NCBI GenBank assembly: GCA_013115135.1
Contig: JABANP010000085.1
Coordinates: 92,532 to 156,531 of the forward strand
Length of the DNA: 64,000 nt
DNA from: Perkinsus olseni
Lineage: Eukaryota > Perkinsozoa > Perkinsida > Perkinsidae
Direction of reading: 5' to 3'
Below the pieces are notes generated by a model that saw only the letters and a program-made list of their open reading frames with translations, did not search any database and was not told the origin of the DNA. The number at the start of each line of letters is the position of its first letter. Within the stretch, counting starts at the first letter, position 1. Shown piece after piece: positions 22,892 to 34,903 of the stretch. The translations under genes were made by a program, and so were the position numbers.

Positions 22892-25420
22892 GTGAGGAGA
22901 AATTGTCACCGATCTTTTGTATTTATATGGGATCTCTGAGCTCGGAGACGTCCATCTCGCTGCTATGCTTTAGAACTTCAATGGCCCGTTGATGTTGCAG
23001 CGCACTTCACTTCCCGGTAATGTCTCTATCCTCCCAAGCCCGTCAGAGACCGTATAAGATTTGCTGACATGAGCCTTCCTTCAACGGCTGCCAGGTTGGC
23101 GCCAAATCTGCTAGCTGGCCGTAAGGTCGCTGCGATGAGGAAACAGCCTTACATCTTCCGGGGTTCTATACTTGCATGTTCTGGGTGGCGTGTACCTGTC
23201 GCCGTTCCTCGGCCCGTTGCCGTGGTTCACCAGCTTGACACTGCCGAAAACAGCTAGAAGCTGCACTTCCGAGGAAATCAAAGCCCACGGGTTTTACCAG
23301 AGTAGCGCGAGGAGAGCAGCGAAATACAAGCAGCGATGCTCTCGTGTTGCCAAATGATCCAGAGTCTGACTCTCCCAGTGAGGAAACTGCTGCTGCTGCT
23401 GGTGATATCTCGAGATCACACACCGAAGAGACTGAGCCCGCCCACCGAGGATGGCTCTTGGAACGTCACGCCGATGGGTATTCTTTTTAACAGGGTAAAT
23501 AGATCTCAATGACCTGCTAGGTGCCTTCGGAGGTTATGTGAAAATAGTGTTGCAGTGAATTTCAAGTCGACCTCATCTTCAACTGTTTTTCGAAGCGACG
23601 ATCGAAGAAGTGCTAGCGTGCACCATGAGCGGCCCATTCTCAGTGGAAGGAGTTCGACGAATGTTAGGCTAATATGTCGTTACAATGAGCTTCGCGGTCT
23701 GACAGACAGACAAGATTCGCCCTTGCGACGACTTCAGGCGATCCGGGATCAACGGATCAATGTGGTCTCAGCAGAAGATCGCGCTACCCGGAGGGGGGTA
23801 GTAGAAAGGGAAGGCACCTTCTGGGTTTATTACTAATGTCCATCGTCCCTTACAGAGAAAATTCTTCGGACGTCCTGGCCCCATTCAAGGAAGAGCTCGA
23901 AGATTTAGCCTGCTACGTACAAGACCTTGTACGCTGATAACTTAGTATGCGATTTAAAAGTCTCTGCGTAAAAGCGTTTTTCCGGCTAGCAGCTAGTAGC
24001 ACCGATTCGACTACGTCTGCTATTCTGCCGATTCCGATTCGAGCTTGGAATTGAGAGGGTCGGCAGCCGTATCGGCCGTCCATGACACCTCCCTCGACTC
24101 CGATCCTAGCAGTCGAGGTCCACCGGAGACCCTAATAATTCCTGACCGGAGGCGCCCAAACTCCCTACGTTGGATCGTTTGAGGGATACGATTTCTACGA
24201 CGTTCTAAGACCAGCGTTTGTTGCCTCTGACTCCGGGCAGTGCTCTCATTGCCACTGGGAGAACCTGAGAGATCTGTCCGTCTTGGGAGATCGAAAATCT
24301 TAGGGCCCCACAGAGCCGGGATTCGTGCGGCTTGTTGAACCAACTTTTCCTCTCATCGTTTACAAGTCAAATCGAACATACAGAACACATGGGCGAATTT
24401 TCCGGGATTTCTGTTGAAATTAAGCGTGGCGGTGGTTGCGATTACGCGCCTCAGATATCATCAGAAGGATGGAGCTGCCCAGCATCCCGGCAGGCACCCC
24501 GACGAGGAAGACCTTTTTCATATGACCTCCCGTAGCGGGCTCCTCGCGGGTGGGCTGGGGTGTCGCTCGGATCCACCTTGTTGGATCGTGGAGCAGGTAC
24601 TCGCACCGGCATAATATCGCTCCCCTGGAGGTACGGAGGCTCATCTCCGCTGCAAGTTGAGAGAGCTGGGTAGGTTCATTGACCACAGCTTGATCGGCGC
24701 TCAAAGCCAGTCTGTAGCTCTGTTGTTTGGGAAGTCGATAAAATATCACATCATAGGCCGGCCTAAACTAGGAGGGAGAAAACTTTCGTATCACGACGCA
24801 ATGGTCCCCTATTGACAATGGTGTAGGTACCAGCCATTACTCCCGACGACGCTATCGAGTGGCCTTTGCATTGTGAGCGATCGGGAAGATACCCCGCGAC
24901 GGGCGTCGATGCCGCTGCTGAGGCTGGCTTTCCCTTACACGTGAGCCCAGCTGCTCGTCATCCCTCTACGAGCCTTCCGTGCCAGATGTAACGTGACGGC
25001 TGTGAGCATTGAGCACCAACGAACCGGAGAGGTGCCGGTCGAGGTCGCGGGCGCAGCGCCAGCTCATGGCCGCTTACCAGAACACTCTCACTCTGTGAAG
25101 GAAAAGAGGGTAGCGTGGTGTTACTGGATTATCCGGAAGAGTCGCTGTAGGTCCGATCTCAAACCGTGGCTTTTGCGGATCCAGATGTCACCTCACCGAC
25201 GGACATCACATTTCCCTGCGTGGAAGAGGAAGAAGGTGAACTCCTGAGTGGGGCGGTTCTTGACAGTCCTTGAGCATGAGTACCCTAGTCGTGGTCCTCT
25301 CTCAGCCACTCCGACGTCTTCAAAGCACGAGGACAGATCGGCTTTCGAGAGGAAACGCAGCCTTTATAGCCTGTAAACAGCCCAGCAGGATCGGAGGAGC
25401 GTTAACGCAAACCTCTGCAG
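22892..25420 (+). other. Spacer or extra gene between the two PFP-like units
   Basis: Hydrophilic, protein-like + strand frames occur: about 23250-23490, with SDALVLPNDPESDSPSEETA; 23555-23836; and 24020-24190, with SADSDSSLELRGSAAV. Near 24185-24303 is FEGYDFYDVLRPAF, with Cys-His pairs. They could be exons of an independent gene or a long linker of a fused PFP. Frames change several times and I could not fix the splice sites; no family was recognised. A longer minus frame (24020-24343) looks like a shadow. Confidence 0.3.
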
Positions 25421-28227
25421 GTTCCAGGCTGGTACTCTGCGCATTGGCATAGTCTTCATGGGTCGACAGTCTCCCGGCTGCCACAACGTCGTGTGGGGCC
25501 TCAAGTCCTACGTGGATGCTCATCCAGGCGGCCGTCTGATCGGAATCGCTCTCGGGGCTCTGGGATTCGTAGCCTGTCGTTCAGCGCTAGTTGAGGGTGA
25601 GATTTTGTTGCTCAGGTCAAGGGCTACACTGTGAATCTGGACTCCGATGATCTGCTGTCGCTCTACCGCAACCAAGCCGGACTCGACCTGCTAGGCCGGA
25701 CGGACCTCACACTGAGAACGACTGAGGATCTCGTCGCTTGCGCTCGTAAGGATCCGCTGGGCAGATCGTCGGAGGGACCAGCACTACTTCGTTGTAGGGA
25801 GTGTAGTAGTAGAACGCAATACGTCGAATGTAGAGTAGTCTAAAGAATGGCAGATGATAAGTGGAGCAAGTATGAGCACAGTCCGGTCGTGTTATATAGA
25901 CAACGCTTATCGTATGCTCCTTCAAGGCACCTGCCAGAAGCTCGCTCTGGACGGCGTTGTTGTCGTCGGTGGCGTCGGCACGCACGCCGATACCGCCCTG
26001 CTCGCCGAGACCATGGCCAAACTGCAGGTTCCAACCAAAGTCGTCGGGGTGAGCCAGTTGAAGAACGTTACCGCATCGAAGCTGCCTCATCAGGTGCCTG
26101 CGTCGGTCGAGAATGATATCCCTCTGGTCGAGAACAGACGTTGGGTTACGACACAGCGTGCAAGATATTCTCTAATATCATCGGCAACATCGCTACGCTA
26201 GCCGCAAGCGGGACAAGGGAGTGGTCGGTTGAACTTCCTAGTAGATCGACGAAAATAGGGGCTTTTGATTTTTAGGTACTTCATTCGTATTTGTGGTCGT
26301 TCTATGAGTCACATCGCTGCTGAATGCGCACTGCATGCCCATCCGAACTTGGTAGGCTTCGATCGCCACAAATCTCTTGTGCCCTGTGGCGTGTGATGGA
26401 GGAGAAGGGCCGGACTTCTTTTCTACTGAGGCTCTCAGTGTATTCGGCTATGAGTTCAACCTCTTACTACTCACCGATCCGCCACGCCCTTCCGCCGTCT
26501 CTGATCCTAACTAATCAACTTCGGCGCTGCCAGACTACCTTGGTCTTCCTCGCGAGCCTCTTTCCGTGTGAAGAATCATCTGGTCGCGCATCGAACTACG
26601 CTCAGTTCAGTTCAGCTATTCGGGGCCCTCCAGGGATCTGTCCAGCACCGCAGAGCTTACGCGCTCGTTCTCCTCCCAGGATGACCGAGATGTCACTGTT
26701 TGTGTCATCGTGTTAGTTTTTGATATCCGAAGAGATTCGAGCCCGGAATATGAGTTTGCATGACCTCATCAACCTAGTGTGTGATGTGATATTGAAGAGA
26801 TGCCAGCAGGGAATGGATTATGGCGTGGTGAGGTTAAGGTCGTCTCTCGAAAAACTTTTGATCCCTGCTGGCTGCCTCCTTTCCGTAGGTCCTGATTCCC
26901 GAGTCGGTCACTGATGCCTTGGACGAGCTAAAAGAGCTTGAGGAGGAGGTGCTCCTGAAGCTTCCAGTCATGGGGAGTTGTTCTTAATTTGCTCGACAGA
27001 TACGATCCATGCACGCTCAAGAACACAGATTGCTGATGAGCTCTTCGACTGGTGTTAAGCCCAGCACTATGCTGCATCGGAGCCTGTTCGAGACGCTCAG
27101 TCCGAGCGCTAGAGCTATGTAGGTGGAGGGAACTCGCTTTGGTTTCGCACTCGTGAAAGTCGTTCTCAAGACCACTTGCGTTGGCGAAATTTCCGGCCGT
27201 ACGGTTGGGTACGCTGCGCTGTACGACACCCGGAGATCGGGACGCAGCTTCTCCTCTCGTCACTTTTGTTTTTTTATATGCTCTTCGCTCTGTTTTCTCA
27301 GGTACGACTCGCTACCTGACAGGATCCAGTATGTTCTTTGGCAACAGTGAGAAACTCTCGACATCCCTCTCCAACGTGTGGAGCCGTCCTCAGGTACGTA
27401 GCCACGCCACCAGGAGGCCAGTTTGAGCTCCCTCACTTGGAGTCTGAGCTGCTTCTCAAGTCGCTAGTAGCACAGGAGCTGCCCAGAAGGAGGTGCGTTC
27501 GAGTCTTTCCCGTTCGATTTGGAAGATATTGAATTTTCGCAGGCATAGACTGCTGCAGGGAGATCCGTTGCTGCCTCGTCTGTCGGGCAACAGGATAATC
27601 GACGATTTCGCCGCCTGCTGCCACACTCACAGTCTGCATATCCAAGGTCGAAGCGCGATGCCCTCTAATTTTGACGCTGATCTGGGGTGAGCGGCAACTC
27701 TAACACTCAAGACTGAGTGTGTTCTTCCAATAGGTACACAATGGGCTACGGCGCCGGGCTGCTGATCCACGCCGGAAGAGGCGGTCTGCTCGTCAGCGCC
27801 GAAGGGATTGGAGAAGGATGCTGCTGACTGGACCGTCGTTGGAGTGAGCCTCTCGGGGGGCTTTCTGAGTACCATCTGTTTCGATGAAACGGTGGAGTGC
27901 TTGCGTGAGCTAGCCAGTGGTATTCTCACAGGTCCCACTAACCTCGCTAGTGAGCGTTTCACTGGATGAAGATAATTCTGAGTGCCAAGTGAGCCGGGAG
28001 TCGAAGGAGCCTCGGACCATTCAAGCGTCTGCCTACTGTCGCTGAGGGAAATCCACTCGTCTCGCGGGAGACTTGCGTTTTTTCAGGTTCATATCGAGCA
28101 GGAGGCTTTGCACGTCTTCTCGGACGTGAGCAACAATCATACTCCGAGGGTTATCTGTGACCTGCCTGAACCTAGCAAACGAAGATTCGTCAATATCGGC
28201 CCAGTAGGGAGGTTGTCGAACCCCTAG
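25421..28227 (+). CDS. PFP-like phosphofructokinase unit 2
   Basis: Another full phosphofructokinase domain of the PPi-dependent type in many exons. LRIGIVFMGRQSPGCHNVVW (25435 on) is the phosphate loop. YRNQAGLDLLGRTDL is close to the canonical FRNQGGFDLL. LALDGVVVVGGVGTHADTAL resembles the alpha-subunit GGVTSNTDA. VPASVENDIPLVE stands at the catalytic TIDxDh position with Glu in place of Asp. GYDTACKIFSNIIGNIAT and YFIRICGRSMSHIAAECALH (26276 on) are well kept. VLIPESVTDALDEL, GRSAMPSNFDADLGYTMGYG and ADWTVVG-VPLTSL complete the fold, and the last exon ends at 28227. Two frame breaks occur: two extra bases near 26134-26138 and one near 27801-27810. The domain would transfer phosphate from PPi to fructose-6-phosphate in glycolysis if active. 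The changed residues suggest an alpha-like regulatory role. Confidence 0.75.
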
Positions 28228-29309
28228 AAGGACACTTCGCATCGTATTTTAGTTGCAATATAACATTCCTGAGGTCGCTCGGCAATGCGTGAGATCGCTG
28301 AAGTTGAGGAGTTCAATAGGGCAACCACCGAGCCTCTCACGCGCAAGGACGGTAAGGATAGTCGCAAGTTCGTAAAGGAGACTACATATGAACTTATCTG
28401 AGTGCTGTCCTTGAGAATATGCTCCGGTCCGGACTCTCCAATCGAGGGGCCAACGGACGTCTAGTTGGTGGTCCCGGCACGACGTGCTGCGAGCTGAGCT
28501 ACTTGTGGAGATTCGCTCTGTATGCCGGGATGTGTGAACATCGTCATGTCAGAGCTCCTCCGGGTCGGCCGGCTCATCGGAGGCTACTATCAGGGCAGGC
28601 AGAGGGGTGCATAGATCTCACTCGAGACGGAAACGGAATGCTACAGCTTCTGAGCCGCAAGAGGAGGAACCGAGGTTGGTGGTTATTCCGCTGGCGATCT
28701 TGCTGTCATCGCTGGGCAGGTCGAGGGTTTATCGCCCTGTTGGAGCGCATTATCGAGTTGTGAAGGTGAACCTCAGGGAGATACCTCAAGCAGCCGAGTC
28801 TGAGTGATACCGGATTTAGATTTTGTAATTGTTCGACGATTGAATGAGGAGCATTTTCTCTACTTTTCTTTGAAAACCTGGCTTGTGTTCTCGATCTTGA
28901 GTACGTCGAAGCGGAGATGGGAGGACGCATGAGAACGTTTCGCTTAACTCTGGTCATCAATTTGTGGAGTTCGGGGCAGCCTGAGTCATTGAAGATCGAG
29001 ACCCGCAACGGGTCGCAGTCATGATTGGGCGGTGACTTGAGGGTTCACAGGCCGACTGATCCAAGCAAAGCCCGTCTCCACTGGCATTCGACTTGGGGGC
29101 GGATATCTGGTCAAGGTGTGGTGAGCCTTCAGTACAACCTAGGCTCTCTGGAGCTACTCTAGAGATTCTCCAGCGAGGAAGCTAAGTGAATTGGGGGGAC
29201 AGTCTTTCGGACTTTCCGTGAGTGGAGAGCTGGCAGGCGCGGACGGGTTCGGCATGCATTACGGCTATATTGATATGAATTCTCCTCTGCTAAGTCTGGG
29301 TTATCCGTC
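28228..29309 (+). other. Possible small exons, then duplicated tRNA-Leu upstream DNA
   Basis: A 38-codon frame from an ATG at 28284 (MREIAEVEEFNRATTEPL ...) and a frame ending in VVKVNLREIPQAAESE at 28805-28807 look protein-like and could be terminal exons or a short gene. From about 29020 the sequence is similar to that at 31235-31545, the shared upstream block of two tRNA-Leu genes. Confidence 0.3.
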
Positions 29310-29389
29310 GACAGTTTGGCCGAGTGGTCTAAGGCGCTGGCTTAAGGCGCCAGTCCGAAAGGGCGTGGGTTCGAACCCCACAGCTGTCA
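29310..29389 (+). tRNA. tRNA-Leu(AAG), copy 2
   Basis: Identical over the 80-nt tRNA body to the copy at 15829-15908, including loop TTAAGGC. The 50 bp upstream are nearly the same in both, showing a segmental copy and not only the conserved tRNA. Confidence 0.95.
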
Positions 29390-31545
29390 TGCTTATACCG
29401 CTCCGACGACTGCGAATGGTATCCATGTCCTCTACGGTAAGCAGAGTGATCGCAACGAATCCTAGGTACGGTCTCGTTCCTCTCCACGATTATTGTTGAG
29501 AATTTGTCCTGAAGTGGCTAGTCAGACGAGGATGCCGAGCCAGGGTTAAGGCCGAAATCTCAAGTCTACAATCTCAGCACTATGGGCATGCCAGTATTGA
29601 ATGTCAGTATTCCAAGGAAGCAGCGCAACCGCTCGGAGTAGGCCCCTCCTCTGCGCGACGACTCTGAGGCTACGCTCACAGCCGCATTGTAACGCATTAG
29701 TCGGCTGGAGTGGTAGCGACGCTGGGAGAGAACTCGGTATTTCTCAATGGCCGGCAACGAGTTGAACGTCGACCCCGCAGCCTCTCCACATGATATTGAT
29801 CGCGCTTTGTTGAGCTGCGACGAAGAGGCACATAATGTGAGCAGCCCATCTTTTCTTGGCTAATCCCAATAAGGATTTTCTCACTCTCCAGGCCGTCCGT
29901 CAGCACCGCTGGTTCCTGCCCGGGAGGAGTCCTCCCGGAGGACATTCCTTGTGAATCATCATTGTAGTTCACTTCCCGCGAAGTTTGCACGTTGAGTCAG
30001 TTGCTGGTTACACGGCTGCTCGGCTGGAGTCTATGACAGAGACAGCAAGACTCCATCTCATGCATCCATTACACGGAGGATAGCTCGATTGACTCGTAAC
30101 TTGCAGAACGCGAGAGTATCCACAACCACTGAAACTGAGCGTTGCAGCTCTGTTAGACCCACTGTGCTTCCCACAGTGTGCTTGCCACAAGTGAAAGAGG
30201 CGCATATAAGGGAAGGACTTGGCCGATAGCCATAGTAGGCACATCACTGGCTCGGCGGGCGGTGAGAGTACAAAAAGTCTAGTGTCTGGTGAAAAACAAC
30301 ATGCGTGGTGACCGCACTGTGGTAAACTCCGACGAAATCTCTCTCACCACCAATACAATTCCATACCACCCAGTGGATCCAAAAACGCTGCCGGACCTGT
30401 CCCATTGGGCTTGGGTCCCTTCTGCAGGAACTTCGAGGATACGGTCTTGTCGGCATCTTGCGCCGTCACCAGCATCAGACCTTGAGCACTCATCAGCAAA
30501 GCTTGGCAGAACTTCATTCTTGGTGAAGTTACAAAGTTATTAGAACTATCCAAGGAAGCAGCTGGAGAGCAATTGCTAATGAAGAGACGAGTCAACCGAA
30601 AAGATACGGTAACCTTGATATCGGCAGTAATGCCAAGCTGGCACTGCCAACGCCACCTCAGAGGATACTCGTGCCTCAGCGGCACAACTCATAAGCACTC
30701 CATCGTGTGGCCTTCGCACTCAACTACGCAAGTGTGAACAAGTGGGCAAGGCAATGAAATCTGCTGCTTAGAGTATAACATGGACTTTCGCCCAGCTATA
30801 TAGAAAGCGATTGTCACGCCGGGAAACAGACGATTATCTACCGCTTTTCTCAACTCCATTGTTTTCATCTGGAGAATATGCTTCTATACGGCAGCGAGAC
30901 AACGCCTCTCTGCGGAGCTCGCAGGGCGGACGAACCCTCAAACGAGGTCGCGAGTTATCAACGGGAATTGGGACCGCACGTGCCAGGGATGCGCACTTGA
31001 CACCCGGGATATGACTCGTGGCGCGGGTGTCTTCTTCGAGAACGGGGACAGCCTCACCACGACATGACAGCCTTATGCTTCTGAGGTCGATTACGTCGGC
31101 CTCTCTTGTAACGGTAAATTATCGTCGGTAATGATGGGACATATGAGAAAGGTCTTCTCAGAAGGTCTCACCTAACTTATCACTCTGCGGAGTTCGAACC
31201 GTTGGAGCTCGAAGAGAAAGATCTGATACGGGTCGAAGTTCCAATTGGGCGATGACGTACGGGTTCAGAGGCCGCGTGATCCAAGCATAGGCCGCCGCCG
31301 CAGGTGAGCTATTCGATGGCGAGCATAGGGCGGATCAGGAGCAGATATCTGGCGAGGTTGTGGTGCCCGGTTGCTGTGAGCTTTACGTGAAGGCTCTCTG
31401 GGGCCACTCTCGGGCTTCCTCAGCGAGAAAGCTCTGTTCGAGCTGCCCGTGAAACCTCAGCATCCCTTATCCGGACCTTACGCGGCATGCATCAGTACCA
31501 TATCGACACGACTCCTTCGCTGTGAATCCTGTTATCAGCGTCATC
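29390..31545. other. Mostly non-coding; a small secreted-protein exon inside
   Basis: No conserved gene recognised. One minus-strand exon with a signal-peptide-like start is listed separately. The segment 31235-31545 repeats the upstream block of tRNA-Leu copy 2 with much divergence. Confidence 0.35.
30344..30517 (-). CDS. Small secreted protein or first exon of one
   Basis: A 57-codon frame starts MKFCQALLMSAQGLMLVTAQ, a plausible signal peptide with cleavage near Ala-Gln. It goes on with a Lys/Pro/Gly-rich segment and ends at a stop overlapping a GTGAGA donor-like site, so it may continue into a further exon. The function is unknown; the call rests on composition only. Confidence 0.35.
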   Translation of the reverse strand: MKFCQALLMSAQGLMLVTAQDADKTVSSKFLQKGPKPNGTGPAAFLDPLGGMELYWW

Positions 31546-31625
31546 GACAGTTTGGCCGAGTGGTCCAAGGCGCTGGCTTTAGGCGTCAGTCCGAAAGGGC
31601 GTGGGTTCGAACCCCACAGCTGTCA
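31546..31625 (+). tRNA. tRNA-Leu(TAG), diverged copy 3
   Basis: Same 80-nt body as the two AAG copies but with loop TTTAGGC, so the anticodon is TAG. The anticodon stem has changed to CTGGC/GTCAG, with one G-U. The D-loop has one substitution. The remaining arms are intact, so it should be functional. Confidence 0.93.
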
Positions 31626-31996
31626 ATCATTTCGACGTAGCTTGGGATAGCGAGCCATCGATGACGTCGTGTATCACGCCTGAGTCTGCAATAACATCTG
31701 AGTAGTTCACGCCTTTCATTTCCGAATCTCCCTACCTTACTGGCAATTCAAGCTGTCATTATCACCCAGAACATCACATGAAGATGAACGTGAGAAAATG
31801 TGGCGCTAGACATTCTCAATACAACAGGCTCAGGATACTATAAACATTTAACCTTGCAACTGCCCGTCATTGGACTAATCTTATCATTCGAACCTCCATT
31901 CTTCAAATCGCGCGTAGTTTATGCGCGAGACAAAACATGCCCTTGTTGTCGTAATTTTTGCGGCGTAAGGGATCGAGCCTTGCGTGAAGCCGTAGT

Positions 31997-32341
31997 ATGG
32001 AACTCTTTGAACCATCCGACTCCGGAGCTATATTCTCCCGGAGGGTTGTTGGCCAAGAGGAGGAAGACCTCGTTGCATTTTTCATGATCGTCGCCGCTTG
32101 TGATGGGCCAATAAGAACGAAGTTTCGTGAAAACTTGATCGGACAAGTGAGCGAAGGGCATGATGGGCGCGAGATACCGATGAGCTCTCTCCACGTTGTC
32201 GAAGACGCTAACCGTACCATTGTACTTGATTTTCATCCCGGGGCCACCAAGCTGCTTGAAATACCTGAGAGAGAAAGTTCATTTGCAAACAGCTTGTTGG
32301 CAACAGATTGGTACTTCGAAATGATCAAGATAACGTGCAAT
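31997..32341 (+). CDS. Possible first exon, unknown protein
   Basis: A frame from an ATG at 31997 stays open to a strong GTGAGT donor at about 32342. It is acidic and protein-like (VVGQEEEDLVAFFMIVAACD; LDFHPGATKLLEIPE). A minus-strand frame over 31919-32236 is also plausible, with a CTCTCAG acceptor upstream, so the strand is uncertain. Confidence 0.3.
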
Positions 32342-33861
32342 GTGAGTGGAGCGAAGAGTTGCCGAGCTAAGGCTAACCCTGATTCGACATGATCGTATCA
32401 ATCCTAGACGACAAGTGGACTGTGAGGCACTTCCATTTGGCACACTGGTACGATTCTTGCTCTTAGGTGTAACTATGAATACCATACTTATAGTTAAAGT
32501 TACCATACTGTAGGTGATATCAACTATCTAGAACTGCCCCGGTCTCACTTAACCCATTCTAGGCTGATGCGATCCTCGTCGTAGTGCGTAGACTGGAGTA
32601 GGTTTGAGAGCTCGCTAGACCTCGTTTCGAAGTGGACAAGTAAAGAGTTCCCGCCGTGGTATCGTAACAGGCACTCGTCAGTCGCAGTATAAATCTGACC
32701 CTCAACCTACATCAGAGAAACATCCGCTGGTGCCAAAGACATTCCGAGGTAGCAATTTCAAGCAGTTGGGGCGAAGCGACTCTAGCAACTCGGTGTGGTG
32801 AGATGCGGCGACGTACCTTTCCTTCTCTTATGAATTCAACAACCTTGTGAACTCCCACTATGCTTTTCACTTTCTCGCGTACTGAATCTATCTGCACAAA
32901 TCATGCAACGAAGAATGATCAAACGGAGTGAAGGCAAGCACGGCTACCTCTGATTTAGTGAGGCTCAGACCCGCGAAGTTCAATCTGAACGCCAGAACCG
33001 ACAGAACAACAATACGAGTGCAAAACATTCAGCCGGAAATAGAAATCTCTGGCAAATAAGTGCAAGGTCCCAGAAAACTATGTCTCGTCTCGTCGCTCAC
33101 TGCGCACGCCACGCCTCACTGCCTCTGTCCCGGTTCCACGTACTTTGTGACGCCGTCACCGGGTGTGTTTCATCATGCTAGGTTCCTAAGGAAGGAAGCA
33201 GTGGGCATTGTTCTACCGCCACAGCCATCGACTTACACCGTACAAGTTATACGGACCCTCGAAGCATCTTGAGGATTCAGGTTTTCCCGCTCAGAAAATA
33301 CGGTATGGGTGGCGGTTGTCGTAGATTGGCAGTCAATTAGACCGTGGCTGCAAGTTTAGGTGAATACGCTGATATCCTAGGACCAACACGAGGGGACATT
33401 AAGCAAAATAGGGCAGACGCAGACGTCGGAACTTCCAACTTGAAAGTCCCAACTTGGGACGAGAAATTTGTGTAATACAGAAACCTTGGGTGCCTCGTGG
33501 AATTAATCTGGTCATCATATTCCAATGTTATTTGGTTGCGATTTCCCATGCTGTTACTTACAGCCTGCAAGATACCGAACCTAGTTGGTTCAACTCACAG
33601 TGTGAGTGATGAAAGCATGCGATCTGGAATGCGGATTCTAGAACTGCGCTGCGATGTGACAATCACATCGCGAGGGAATATAACTGCTTCTCCGACCTGC
33701 CAGGTAAAGACATTGGGGTCCGACCTGACATTCCCAGGTCGGACCTGGGAATATCGAGAAAAAAGTAGAGTTTCTTTTCGTCCAATGGTCGGCTCTGAAG
33801 AGATGAAACTAACCAGGGTACTTCGGACCGAACTGGGGGACTACCCACCGAAACGACTACC
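32342..33861. other. No gene supported
   Basis: Short frames on both strands, including a minus frame 33337-33570 that could be a terminal exon (SSQVGTFKLEVPTSASAL). Nothing could be joined or identified. Confidence 0.3.
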
Positions 33862-33943
33862 CGATAACTGCGGGATTTGAACCTGCACAGATTGAGCCTA
33901 GTGAAGTTCGAGTCTACCTCCTTAACCACTCGGACATGCTATT
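33862..33943 (-). tRNA. tRNA-Ser(CGA), probably decaying
   Basis: Homologous over 82 nt to the two tRNA-Ser genes that follow, with loop CTCGAAC giving CGA. Two acceptor pairs are lost (positions 1-72 and 7-66), and the anticodon and T stems each have a mismatch. It may be a pseudogene or need editing. Confidence 0.7.
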
Positions 33944-34012
33944 TCGCTTAGATTACGCCTAGGCTAGTGGAGAACGAGAGGTCGAGAACGAATTTCAACC
34001 GAGACGATAACC

Positions 34013-34094
34013 CGACAGCGGCAGGATCTGAACCGGCGCAGGCTGAGCCTAGTGGATTTCAAGTCCATCTCCTTAACTACTCGGACACGCTGTC
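34013..34094 (-). tRNA. tRNA-Ser(TGA)
   Basis: An 82-nt class II tRNA on the minus strand with loop CTTGAAA giving TGA. The acceptor GACAGCG/CGCTGTC is good. There is one mismatch each in the anticodon stem and in the T stem. It is the middle member of a tandem cluster. Confidence 0.85.
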
Positions 34095-34161
34095 TATTCT
34101 GTAGGCGGCTCGACAAACTGTACCGGAGCGTGAAAAATGAACTTCTCAACAAAGATTACCC

Positions 34162-34243
34162 CGACAACGGCAGGTTTCGAACCTGCGCGGGCAGAGCCCA
34201 GAGGATTTCTAGTCCACCTCCTTAACCACTCGGACACGCTGTC
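34162..34243 (-). tRNA. tRNA-Ser(AGA)
   Basis: An 82-nt class II tRNA with loop CTAGAAA giving AGA, intact T stem GCAGG/CCTGC and acceptor GACAGCG/CGTTGTC (one G-U). This is the best preserved member of the cluster. The anticodon stem GTGGA/TCCTC has one mismatch. Confidence 0.9.
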
Positions 34244-34903
34244 TCGCCCGAGCGCACCTGAGCTAGTGTCACGAGCCCATACATCAGCTGATAATAGTTG
34301 CACCGGTACAATCTCGCCAAAAGCATAACATTCGGGAAAAAATCGTAATAAATGCAGCGATATCTGAGGTACAAATAAATAAACATCATCAACAGCGCGC
34401 CAGCATCGGGCCAATCAAGCAGTGGACCGCGTCTTAACTTGAGAATCTCAAGTGAGAGCTTTGCTGGCAGAGTCGGTAGCGAAGCTATAGACTCAGAGAG
34501 GCAACTGAATCAGCGATGCAAAAGCACAAGTTTGGGCTTAAACTGGATTTGGAAAAAACAACTATAGTTTGTGATAGAACAAGACTTTCGCCCTTTGGAT
34601 AACAGGCGGTCTAATCGACGGTGTACCTTCAAGGCGAATGCTCCAGCGGTCGGATTCTCAATCAGTAGGTGACATGAACTAGGTGGCGCAAAACAAGAAA
34701 AATCGGTGCAGAAAGCTGGTCCGAGTGTGGATTCATCAGAAAAAAACGACCATGAATAGACTCGGTTCTCACTTGGCCTGTTCGGGTTTCGCCGATTCTC
34801 GCAGGAACCTTGAAATGCCGCCCCTCACTGATACGCAACGCGATCATTGCTCAAAAATACCTCTTCACTGGGAATGACTCGTTAGGCTGTGAATTTCGCA
34901 AAT
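34244..34903. other. Spacer, nothing recognised
   Basis: Short frames only; no tRNA, repeat or family motif seen. Confidence 0.4.

Noticed and set aside
33497..33880. 127-codon + frame running into the tRNA-Ser cluster
   Set aside because: Overlaps a tRNA on the opposite strand and has no motif.
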